Of a DNA stretch of 64,000 nucleotides, positions 46,028 through 55,128 are shown piece by piece (positions within the stretch are counted from its first letter, which is position 1; each line of letters opens with the position of its first letter). The DNA comes from Alishewanella longhuensis (GTDB taxonomy: Bacteria > Pseudomonadota > Gammaproteobacteria > Enterobacterales > Alteromonadaceae): positions 4,741 through 68,740 of the forward strand of contig NZ_BNAO01000004.1 of the NCBI RefSeq assembly GCF_014653435.1, written 5' to 3'. Under the pieces are notes generated by a model. It was not told where the DNA came from. It worked only from the letters and a program-made list of their open reading frames with translations, and did no database searches. Both the position numbers and the translations under genes were made by a program.

Positions 46028-47325
46028 TGAAGCTGTTAACAACCTTATTTGCTGCTGCCGTGACTTTGGTCAGCAGCAATGTGCTGGCGGTAAATCCGGT
46101 ACCAGCACCGAAACAGAGCGTGCCACTGTTGTTAAAAAACGCCACTGTGCATAGTGTGGTTAATGCCCCTGCAGTGCAGGATGTATTGCTGGTTGATGGC
46201 AAAATAGCGGCGGTAGGGCTAAATTTAGCTGCCCCCGCTGGCGCTGAAGTCAAGGATCTGACCGGCAAGCACCTTTATCCGGGGCTAATTGCCTTGATAA
46301 ATCAGCTGGGTTTAATTGAAGTTGAAGCAGTACGGGCCACCCGGGATGATCGTGAAGTTACTGCGACTAATCCTGATTTACAGGTGCAGGTGGCTTTTAA
46401 TGCGGATTCGGTGGTTATTCCCACTATTCGCAGCAATGGTTTTAGCCATAGCTTAATTTATCCCTCTGGTAGCCTCATTACCGGGCGCTCGGCGCTAATG
46501 CAATTGGATGGTTGGAACTGGCAGGATGCGCTGGTGCAGGCAGATGTTGGTTTACATTTAAGCTGGCCGCGGATGAGTTTACAAACTGGCTGGTGGGTAC
46601 GCGATAGCGTAGAGCAGCAACAAAAGCGGCAAGCCGAGCAATTGGACCAGCTACATGGTTTTTTCCAGCAGGCACAGGCTTATTATCTCGCTGAGCAAGC
46701 GGGATTAAACCGAGGTAAAGATTCACGCTGGCATGCCATGCTCGCCTTCTTTGACAAAAAGTTGCCATTGTTTGTGCATGCCGATGATCCGCGGCAAATT
46801 CGCCAAGCGATGCTATTGGCGCAGCAGTATCAGATAAAACTGGTCATTGTAGGCGGTCGGGATAGCTGGCGCATGGCTGAGGAGCTGGCTGCCAATAAGG
46901 TGGATGTGATTTATACCGCGCCTTATGGTCTGCCAACTCGCACTGATGAAGCTTATGATCAGGCCTTTAGCGCGCCAGGTATTTTACAGCAGGCCGGCGT
47001 ACGTATTGCGCTATCGCTGGACGGTTTCTGGGATACCCGTAATTTGGTATTTGCTGCTGGGCATGTCACCCGTTACGGTTTAGATCCTGCTTCGGCGCTA
47101 CGCGCTTTAACACTGGATGCCGCTGCAATTGCCGGAGTGGCTGATCGACTGGGCTCTATCGAAGTAGGTAAGAGCGCCAGTTTAGTGTTGTCTGATGGCG
47201 ACATCTTCGACTATCGTGGTCACAAAGTTGAACAATTGTGGATAGACGGCCGCAGTGTTGATCTGGATAACAGACACAAACAACTGCATCGTCGTTATCA
47301 GCAGCGTTATCAGGCAGCAAAGTAA
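46027..47325 (+). CDS. Exported amidohydrolase-family paralogue with altered metal site
   Basis: A 432-residue exported protein (signal peptide about 1-22, ending LAVN) of the amidohydrolase superfamily. The start overlaps the previous stop (TAATG). The strand normally carrying HxH reads GLIALINQLG, with Ile91 and Gln93 in place of the two His. A later segment LFVHADD keeps one His, and LSLDGF keeps an Asp. It resembles the first, degenerate module of the upstream gene more than the second. It may be a structural partner rather than an enzyme. A strong terminator follows. Confidence 0.8.
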   Translation: MKLLTTLFAAAVTLVSSNVLAVNPVPAPKQSVPLLLKNATVHSVVNAPAVQDVLLVDGKIAAVGLNLAAPAGAEVKDLTGKHLYPGLIALINQLGLIEVEAVRATRDDREVTATNPDLQVQVAFNADSVVIPTIRSNGFSHSLIYPSGSLITGRSALMQLDGWNWQDALVQADVGLHLSWPRMSLQTGWWVRDSVEQQQKRQAEQLDQLHGFFQQAQAYYLAEQAGLNRGKDSRWHAMLAFFDKKLPLFVHADDPRQIRQAMLLAQQYQIKLVIVGGRDSWRMAEELAANKVDVIYTAPYGLPTRTDEAYDQAFSAPGILQQAGVRIALSLDGFWDTRNLVFAAGHVTRYGLDPASALRALTLDAAAIAGVADRLGSIEVGKSASLVLSDGDIFDYRGHKVEQLWIDGRSVDLDNRHKQLHRRYQQRYQAAK

Positions 47326-47348
47326 TTTAACAGCTGCTGCTTATTATC

Positions 47349-47374
47349 AAGTGCCAGTTAGCTGGCACTTTTTT
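47349..47374 (+). terminator. Terminator after the amidohydrolase pair
   Basis: AAGTGCCAG / CTGGCACTT form a 9-base stem around TTAG, followed by TTTTATTG. Confidence 0.85.
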
Positions 47375-47396
47375 ATTGTTTAAGGACCTTGTTCGC

Positions 47397-49073
47397 ATGT
47401 TTAAAAATTCTTTTTTAATGCTCGCTGTAGCGGCGTTAACCATAGTGGCTTGTGCTTCGGCACCACAACAGCCCGCACCGCGTGCCAGTGCCAGTGTGAT
47501 CGAAAGCCATCTTACCTTTTTAGCTGACGATTTATTGGAAGGGCGTGATACCGGCAGTCGTGGTCACGAAATAGCTTCACGTTATATCGCCCAACAGCTC
47601 CAAGCGTTAGGCTTACAAGGTGGCGCCGCAGACGGTAGTTTTTATCAGCGGGTACCAATGCGCAAAGCGCAATTGGTGCCTGGCAGTGCCAGTTTACGCT
47701 TTAGCCTGGCAGATGAAACGGTGTCATTGAGTTATCCGCAGCAGTTTTTTACCGGCCCTAATCTGCAGCAGACTGATTTGGCACTACAGGGAAAAATGGT
47801 GTTTGTCGGCTATGGCCTGGTGTCTGACACCTTTGGCTTAAACGACTATGCCAAGCTAGATGTAGAGGGTAAAGTGGTAGTAATGTTAGCGGGCTTACCG
47901 GCCTTTTTACCTAGCGAAGAGCGGGCGTATTTGGGCAGTATGAAAACGGAATTTGCTGCCGAGCGTGGCGCTATCGGTATTTTAACGCTGCATACGCCAG
48001 AGCAGGAAAAAACGCGGCCTTATGCCAATAGTTTGTTATTTTTAAATACCCCGGCAATGGGCTGGTTGGATGAAGCGGGTAATATTGGCAGGGGCTTTCC
48101 ACAGATTAAAGGGAGCGCTTACTTACACCCAGACGCGGCGAAAAGCCTGTTTAACAATGCTGAGCAATCGCTGGAGACAATCTTTGCCGCGCTTGCCGAA
48201 GATAAAATCCCAAGCGGTTTCGCATTACCGGGCACTATACAGCTAACTAGCAAAACCCAGCATCAGGCTATCGACAGCCCAAATGTACTGGCGGTATTGC
48301 CGGGTTCAGATCCGCAATTAAAGCACGAATATGTAGTATTAACGGCACACTCAGATCATATTGGTTTATCAAATGATCTCCGTACCGACGATAAGGTAAA
48401 TAACGGTGCCATGGATAACGCCGCAGGTGTGGCAATTTTACTGGAAACGGCCCGCTTGTTTGCAGCCTTACCAACCGCACCGAAACGTTCTATTTTGTTC
48501 GCTGCGGTAACTGGTGAAGAAAAAGGCTTACTGGGTGCTGATTATTTTGCGAAACAGCCGCCAGTTCCGGTAACGCAGTTAGTGGCTAATGTGAATTTGG
48601 ATATGCCAGTGCTACTATACCCCTTTGCAGATTTAATTGCCTTTGGTGCCAATCATTCGACTTTGGGTGATGTGGTGGCGCGTGCTGCAGCCAAAGAGGG
48701 AATAGCGTTAAGTGCGGATCCTATGCCTGAACAGGCTATTTTTACCCGCTCAGATCATTATCGTTTAGTGCAGCAAGGGGTACCAGCGGTGTTTTTAATG
48801 ACCGGCTTTACCTCTAAAGATCCTGCGCAAGATGGCGGTAAAATTTGGGGCAGCTTTTTTGCTAAGCATTATCATAAACCTTCGGATGATATTGCCAGTC
48901 TAACCAAAGAATACGGCGCTATTCGCTATGATGCCGGCGCAGTATTTACCGATATTAATTTTAATATTGCGTTGGATGTAGCCAATAGCCCGCAAAAGCC
49001 ACTATGGCGTGAAGATAGCTTCTTTAAACAGGTATTTGGCCGTGAAGATAATTCGGAGTCTGCCGTTAAGTAA
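47397..49073 (+). CDS. M28-family zinc peptidase lipoprotein
   Basis: A 558-residue lipoprotein with lipobox IVAC and Cys19. The M28 zinc site is complete: TAHSDHIG, the bridging Asp in NNGAMDNAAGVA, the catalytic pair in TGEEKGLLGA, the Asp in NVNLDM and the late His in SDHYRL. An inserted PA-like domain covers about 120-240. It is probably an aminopeptidase anchored in the envelope. The ATG has AAGGA 10 bases upstream; an in-frame TTG seven codons earlier is less likely. It follows two exported amidohydrolase genes on the same strand but after a terminator. Confidence 0.9.
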   Translation: MFKNSFLMLAVAALTIVACASAPQQPAPRASASVIESHLTFLADDLLEGRDTGSRGHEIASRYIAQQLQALGLQGGAADGSFYQRVPMRKAQLVPGSASLRFSLADETVSLSYPQQFFTGPNLQQTDLALQGKMVFVGYGLVSDTFGLNDYAKLDVEGKVVVMLAGLPAFLPSEERAYLGSMKTEFAAERGAIGILTLHTPEQEKTRPYANSLLFLNTPAMGWLDEAGNIGRGFPQIKGSAYLHPDAAKSLFNNAEQSLETIFAALAEDKIPSGFALPGTIQLTSKTQHQAIDSPNVLAVLPGSDPQLKHEYVVLTAHSDHIGLSNDLRTDDKVNNGAMDNAAGVAILLETARLFAALPTAPKRSILFAAVTGEEKGLLGADYFAKQPPVPVTQLVANVNLDMPVLLYPFADLIAFGANHSTLGDVVARAAAKEGIALSADPMPEQAIFTRSDHYRLVQQGVPAVFLMTGFTSKDPAQDGGKIWGSFFAKHYHKPSDDIASLTKEYGAIRYDAGAVFTDINFNIALDVANSPQKPLWREDSFFKQVFGREDNSESAVK

Positions 49074-49132
49074 AAGTAGTTCGGGCGTGCCTTAGAGCAC
49101 CATAAAGTCAGCACGCTTACATAATAACGACT

Positions 49133-49160
49133 AAGCCGGAGTTAACCTCCGGCTTGTTTT
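49133..49160 (+). terminator. Terminator of the M28 peptidase gene
   Basis: AAGCCGGAG / CTCCGGCTT around TTAAC, followed by GTTTT. It overlaps the stop codon of the convergent yciH gene. Confidence 0.85.
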
Positions 49161-49558
49161 ACCTTATAGCCTTTTTGTTGTAATAGTTCTGCGACAAACT
49201 CCCGTTTATCTGCTTGTATTTCAATCACGCCATCTTTTACCGCACCGCCACAGGCACACTTCTTTTTTAATTCAGTGCAAAGGGTGGTTAACTCTGCGGT
49301 GGTACCCGTTAGCCCTGTGATGGTGAGGACAGTTTTACCACCACGGCCTTTAGTTTCCCGTTTGATGCGTAAGGCACCGTCGGCATAGCGCTCGCCCTGC
49401 AATGATTCGCTTTGTTCCGCTTTGATGCGGCCGCCTGCCGTGGAATAAACCAGATCAGCCTGCGCTGTTTTAGCAGGTTGGTTAGCCATGCTATGCTCTG
49501 TGGCCGCAGAGCCGGCGAGTTGTTGTTGCCAATCGGCCAGTGAAATTTTTTTACTCAT
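49142..49558 (-). CDS. yciH: SUI1-domain translation factor YciH
   Basis: A 138-residue protein whose C-terminal 80 residues form a SUI1/eIF1-like domain (KGRGGKTVLTITGLTG...LKKKCACGGAVKDG...KREFVAELLQQKGYKVKQ). Bacterial YciH influences initiation fidelity and stress responses. The N-terminal 60 residues are polar and variable, as in E. coli YciH (108 residues), but longer. It is convergent with the M28 peptidase gene. Confidence 0.92.
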   Translation of the reverse strand: MSKKISLADWQQQLAGSAATEHSMANQPAKTAQADLVYSTAGGRIKAEQSESLQGERYADGALRIKRETKGRGGKTVLTITGLTGTTAELTTLCTELKKKCACGGAVKDGVIEIQADKREFVAELLQQKGYKVKQAGG

Positions 49559-49644
49559 AATAGCGGGTGTTTAATGAATGTAGTGCTGAATATCGGCAAG
49601 CTTACTTAGCCTTGCTGCAGCCAGCAAGTTTTTCTGGCATTGGC

Positions 49645-49672
49645 TTGGTTTTTTAATGGTATCTGGTAAAAT
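49645..49672 (+). promoter_or_regulatory. Possible promoter of the GAF-domain gene
   Basis: TTGGTT at 49645-49650, a 16-base spacer and TAAAAT at 49667-49672, about 37 bases before the start codon. Confidence 0.4.
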
Positions 49673-49708
49673 GCTACCTATGTTTTTAGAAATCTGGATG
49701 GCTATATC

Positions 49709-50446
49709 TTGATTGATGCAGTTAATAACACCTTAAATGTGACAGAAGCGGTACAAATGTACTTAGAGACAAGTGGTCTGTTGAGTCAGTTAACTGTGCC
49801 ATTGGCAAACTTTACTGCCCTTACCGAAGGTTACTTACAGCAACTCGCTGCCACTTTGACCGCCGATACCAAGCAAGAAGCACAATGGCACTATGCTGTG
49901 CCAGAATTAGGCGAGGGCGGTGCCTGCTCCTTATTTGGTGTACTAGCGGATGCGCCGTACGATTTAACCGCTATTCTGGGGGGGCAAACCGCAGCAAACC
50001 AGCTGGCGCTTGGCAAGCTTAGTCAGATCACAGATTTTTATCAGCAACAGGCAAAAGTGGCTTGGTTTGGTATTTATCAGGCTAGAGACAATGTTGCTGG
50101 CGAGCCGGTATTAGTTAAGTTGAGTTATTTTGGTGCGCCTTCCAGAGCAGAATTTCCGTTAACGGTAGAGTTTGCCAAAATCAGTAATAACAGTGCTGTT
50201 GGTTTAAGCGGTAAGGCGCGGGTAATTAATGATGTCGCGGCTTATTTACAACAGGGTGGCGAATACTACACGTGCGATCCGAAAGTTCTGGCCGAAGCCT
50301 GTTTGCCACTGTTTGACCAATCAGGCAGAATAGTGGGTATTGTTGATGCTGAAGATTTTACTAAAGACGTTTTTACAGCCGAGGCTATGGCCTTGCTGGT
50401 AGCGGTATGCTTAATTATACCCAGGTTTTTACCGGCCACAGCATAA
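49709..50446 (+). CDS. GAF-domain protein
   Basis: A 245-residue cytoplasmic protein with a GAF-like sensor domain in its C-terminal two thirds: SGKARVINDVAAYLQ... LPLFDQSGRIVGIVDAEDF is the typical core-to-end segment. No output domain is attached. The start is a TTG with GGATGG about 9 bases upstream; no ATG occurs before residue 17. It lies 41 bases upstream of an aminotransferase gene on the same strand, so the two are probably co-transcribed. Ligand and function are unknown. Confidence 0.75.
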   Translation: MIDAVNNTLNVTEAVQMYLETSGLLSQLTVPLANFTALTEGYLQQLAATLTADTKQEAQWHYAVPELGEGGACSLFGVLADAPYDLTAILGGQTAANQLALGKLSQITDFYQQQAKVAWFGIYQARDNVAGEPVLVKLSYFGAPSRAEFPLTVEFAKISNNSAVGLSGKARVINDVAAYLQQGGEYYTCDPKVLAEACLPLFDQSGRIVGIVDAEDFTKDVFTAEAMALLVAVCLIIPRFLPATA

Positions 50447-50487
50447 TGCGGCCAACCCCTTAATAACCATAAATCAGGTAGAACATT

Positions 50488-51684
50488 ATGTTTGCTCAGT
50501 TAAAGCCAGTGGCTACCGACCCTATTTTGGGGTTGATGGCTGCGTATCGTGAAGATCCAAATCCGCAAAAAGTTGATCTAGGTGTCGGTGTTTACAAAGA
50601 CGAGCAAGGCCACACGGCCGTGCTGAAATGCGTAAAAGAAGCCGAAGCATTGCGTTTAAAGCAAGAAGATAGCAAAACCTACATCGGCATGGCCGGTGAT
50701 CTTGGCTTTAACAGCCATATTGAAAAGTTAGCCTTTGGGGCAGCGCATCAGGTGTTGTTGGCAAATCGCGTGACGACTGCCCATACCCCTGGTGGTACGG
50801 GCGCACTGCGCGTAGCAGCCGAATTCATTAAGCGGGCTAACCCCAATGCGACCATTTGGGTTACCACGCCTACCTGGGCAAATCATATTTCGTTATTTCA
50901 GGCAGCGGGTTTGAACGTAAAAGAATATGCCTATTACGATTATCAAACCAAAGGCTTGCAGGTTGAGGAAATGTTTGCCGATCTGGCAAAAGTCCCAGCG
51001 GGCGATGTGGTGCTGGTGCATGCCTGCTGCCACAACCCTAGTGGTATGGATCTTAATTTTGAGCAATGGCAACGTTTTACTGCCATTGCTAAAGAACGGG
51101 GTTTTACCCCTTTAGTTGACATGGCCTATCAGGGCTTTGGTGTTGGCTTAGATGAAGATGCCGCCGGTTTACGCTATTTAGCCGATCAGGTTCCAGAGCT
51201 GATTTTATGTAGCTCTTGCTCCAAAAATTTTGGCCTGTACCGTGAGCGGATTGGAGCGGTTAGCATAGTATCTGCTGATAGCAAAATTATGGATATCGCC
51301 CGAGTGAATTTACTCAGTGTCGTGCGTAGCATTTATTCTATGCCACCGGCACATGGTGCTATTATTGTTGGCCATATTCTGGACAGTGCTGAACTTACGG
51401 CCCTGTGGTACCATGAGCTGGCTGAAATGCGCGATCGTATCAACAGTTACCGGCAGCTGATTATTGATAAATTTGCTGCAGAAGGTATTACGCAAGATTT
51501 TAGCTTTATTACCCGTCAGCATGGTATGTTCAGTTTCTTAGGCATTAGCAAAGAACAAATTGACCGGTTAAAGGCAGAGTTTAGTATTTATATGGTGGGC
51601 TCTAGCCGGGTAAGTATTGCCGGGTTAAATCACAGCAATATTGACTACTTTGCCAAAGCAGTGGCAACAGTGCTTAAAGGCTAA
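50488..51684 (+). CDS. Aspartate/aromatic amino acid aminotransferase
   Basis: PLP-dependent class I aminotransferase, 398 residues, of the AspC/TyrB type. The PLP lysine is Lys246 in SSCSKNFGLYRERIGA. Other conserved stretches are DLGVGVYKDEQG, TPGGTGALR and ACCHNPSGMDL. Whether it prefers aspartate or aromatic keto acids cannot be decided by eye; with aroF, tyrA and pheA in this window it could serve the last step of Tyr and Phe synthesis. No gene symbol is given for that reason. It follows a GAF-domain gene closely. Confidence 0.9.
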   Translation: MFAQLKPVATDPILGLMAAYREDPNPQKVDLGVGVYKDEQGHTAVLKCVKEAEALRLKQEDSKTYIGMAGDLGFNSHIEKLAFGAAHQVLLANRVTTAHTPGGTGALRVAAEFIKRANPNATIWVTTPTWANHISLFQAAGLNVKEYAYYDYQTKGLQVEEMFADLAKVPAGDVVLVHACCHNPSGMDLNFEQWQRFTAIAKERGFTPLVDMAYQGFGVGLDEDAAGLRYLADQVPELILCSSCSKNFGLYRERIGAVSIVSADSKIMDIARVNLLSVVRSIYSMPPAHGAIIVGHILDSAELTALWYHELAEMRDRINSYRQLIIDKFAAEGITQDFSFITRQHGMFSFLGISKEQIDRLKAEFSIYMVGSSRVSIAGLNHSNIDYFAKAVATVLKG

Positions 51685-51694
51685 GCTTGTTTTC

Positions 51695-51721
51695 TACACC
51701 ACCGCAACACGTGGTGGTGTA
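51695..51721 (+). terminator. Stem-loop after the aminotransferase gene
   Basis: TACACCACC / GGTGGTGTA form a 9-base stem with a 9-base loop. Only a weak T-rich stretch (GTTTTAG) follows, about 10 bases later. Confidence 0.4.
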
Positions 51722-51760
51722 CGATTCGCTGTTTTAGTTATGAATGGTAAGTATGTCACT

Positions 51761-51827
51761 ACCGGTAATCGTATTATTACCGGTGTGTTGATGATTAAAA
51801 GCATTTGCGATACAACTGGCATTTGCG
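51761..51827. repeat. Inverted repeat and 18-base-period direct repeat
   Basis: ACCGGTAAT / ATTACCGGT (51761-51784) form a perfect 9-base inverted repeat. It is followed by two copies of GCATTTGCG at 51801-51809 and 51819-51827, 18 bases apart. They lie between the aminotransferase gene and the end of a convergent small gene, and no known site matches clearly. Confidence 0.5.
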
Positions 51828-51836
51828 TTCTCTGCA

Positions 51837-52127
51837 TTATTCTTCCTCAGCTTGCGGGCTTTCTTCAGCCTGAACTTTATCAGCGACGGCCTGTGCATTG
51901 CTGCTTAACTGCGCTGGCGTAGCAGCTGTTAAGCTAAATTGTTCTGCTAGTTGTTTTGCAGTGCTTTCAATAGCTTGCTTAGTTTGATTTTTAATTGACT
52001 CTTGTAGCTCAGTCAGTTGCTTAGTTAATACCTCTGTGGTCAGGTCACTTAACGTATTAGCACTCGCTGGGATTAGCAGGCTTAGACCGAACAGGCTGGC
52101 AAGGATGGTGTTAGTTACAGTTTTCAT
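51837..52127 (-). CDS. Small exported hypothetical protein
   Basis: A 96-residue protein with a signal peptide (MKTVTNTILASLFGLSLLIPASA) and a polar helical mature part rich in Gln, Glu, Lys and Ala (LTKQLTELQESIKNQTKQAIES), with an acidic end (QAEEE). The ATG is preferred; a GTG four codons earlier is possible. It probably forms a helical bundle or coiled coil in the periplasm. I recognise no family. Confidence 0.6.
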   Translation of the reverse strand: MKTVTNTILASLFGLSLLIPASANTLSDLTTEVLTKQLTELQESIKNQTKQAIESTAKQLAEQFSLTAATPAQLSSNAQAVADKVQAEESPQAEEE

Positions 52128-53867
<1,740 letters not shown>

Positions 53868-53898
53868 GGCGTCAACAGGCCCTAATCTAAATTCAGCC

Positions 53899-54546
53899 CT
53901 AGCGTTCTGGCGACAGATACTCGTTATCGTAAAAGGTTCTCAGCCACTCTGGCCGGTACACGGCCATTAGTGTGATTGCCATACCATTTAACAGAGCTTC
54001 GCCAAACCAAATTAATAAGGCTAATTGTGTATAGTTCTGGTAGATGGTGTGCCAGTTATGCGCCTCTTGTAGATAAAACCAGCCTGAAGTCAGTAGGATC
54101 TTTAACACTATGGTAAAAGCCGAGTTAATAAAACCCGCGACAAAAATATAAATAAACAGATGGCGGCTTAAATAATGATAAGACCAGCTAAATACCGCAT
54201 AACTAAATAGCGCGGGTAAGATAAAGGTCGTTAAGGCAAAAGCGCCACCGTCCGCTGGTGTTACTGTGCCAAATAGTATTAATAACAGTAGCGGTACACA
54301 GCAAATCCAGATAGCAATATGCCAACCATGGCAGAGTACCAAAGTGGTTACGCCTAAAAAGAATAAGTCTAAGCCCGGTACTATGCCCGCCCGGACAGAC
54401 CATAGTAGGGTTAGGAAAACGGCAGAGGCAAAGACCAAATGCTGATAGCCAGCAACCTTCAGTAAGCGCGGGATAAACTCTTTTGGGAAAAAGCCCAGCA
54501 AAATAACGACAGCACCAAGCCAGGTAATCAGTTGCCAACTGCTCAT
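53899..54546 (-). CDS. ECF-transporter permease-like (CbiM-related, COG3235) membrane protein
   Basis: A 215-residue inner-membrane protein with about six to seven hydrophobic segments, resembling the COG3235 / CbiM-like predicted membrane proteins annotated as energy-coupling-factor permeases. No ATPase or other transporter subunit is encoded nearby, so the transport role is uncertain. The conserved-looking parts are FILPALFSYAVFSWSYHYLSRHLFIYIF and WFGEALLNGMAI. It is convergent with gdhA. Confidence 0.65.
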   Translation of the reverse strand: MSSWQLITWLGAVVILLGFFPKEFIPRLLKVAGYQHLVFASAVFLTLLWSVRAGIVPGLDLFFLGVTTLVLCHGWHIAIWICCVPLLLLILFGTVTPADGGAFALTTFILPALFSYAVFSWSYHYLSRHLFIYIFVAGFINSAFTIVLKILLTSGWFYLQEAHNWHTIYQNYTQLALLIWFGEALLNGMAITLMAVYRPEWLRTFYDNEYLSPER

Positions 54547-54606
54547 AACAAGGGATCAGAGTAAGATGGGAATAACGGGATTTTAGCGCAGAAGCCCTAA
54601 TGAGAG

Positions 54607-54630
54607 CCAGCACAGCTTGAGCTGTGCTGG
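54607..54630. terminator. Perfect hairpin between two minus-strand genes
   Basis: CCAGCACAGC / GCTGTGCTGG form a perfect 10-base stem around TTGA, just after the stop of the 123-residue periplasmic protein gene. No T run follows, so it may stabilise RNA ends or terminate weakly. Confidence 0.5.
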
Positions 54631-54640
54631 TATAAAACGC

Positions 54641-55012
54641 TTATTTAGTCAGCTTTTTCGCTAACTGCAGGTAATATTCGCCATTATTACGCACCCGCTC
54701 AGCATCCATCGTTTCTGAGCCCAGATGAACCTCTTCCAGCACTTCTTTAATTTCATCATCTGCGGCTGGAATTAACGCCAGGGCATTTTCCAGCGTGTAA
54801 GTCAGTTGATGCACCTCAGTCATGGTAGTAGGGTTAAGCTCGCCAGCAAGGATAGTGGTTAGTTTAGCATTAGCGTCTGCCAGTGTAACTAGCGCCTGTT
54901 GGGTGTTGGCAATAGCTTCACCTTTAAAGTGTGCGGGGCGATCGCTGGCAAAAGTGGTTTGGCTGCTTAACGTAAAAATACCAACAACAGTAGCAAGTAT
55001 CAGCGCTTTCAT
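54641..55012 (-). CDS. Small periplasmic protein (DUF6746-like)
   Basis: A 123-residue protein with a signal peptide (about 1-22, ending TFA) and a helical mature domain. The segment DRPAHFKGEAIANTQQALVTLADANAKL and the Tyr-Thr-Leu-Glu core resemble a small periplasmic family I recall as DUF6746, but this is tentative. There are no Cys residues or haem motifs in the mature part. Function is unknown. Confidence 0.6.
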   Translation of the reverse strand: MKALILATVVGIFTLSSQTTFASDRPAHFKGEAIANTQQALVTLADANAKLTTILAGELNPTTMTEVHQLTYTLENALALIPAADDEIKEVLEEVHLGSETMDAERVRNNGEYYLQLAKKLTK

Positions 55013-55081
55013 AATGAAGTCCCTTAGATAGTAATGATTCTCAGTTACTTTATCAGTTTTTGGCTATTTTGCAACTAACAA

Positions 55082-55104
55082 AACGCCTGCACAGGGCAGG
55101 CGTT
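55082..55104 (-). terminator. Terminator of ettA
   Basis: AACGCCTGC / GCAGGCGTT with a 5-base loop; on the minus strand it is followed by TTGTTAG, a short U-rich stretch. It lies 25 bases after the ettA stop. Confidence 0.7.
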
Positions 55105-55128
55105 AGTTGTGTTAACTTTGAAAGACGA

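Noticed and set aside
51641-51922. 93-residue plus-strand frame running across the end of the aminotransferase gene
   Set aside because: It is out of frame with the aminotransferase, crosses inverted repeats and overlaps a minus-strand gene with a good signal peptide.
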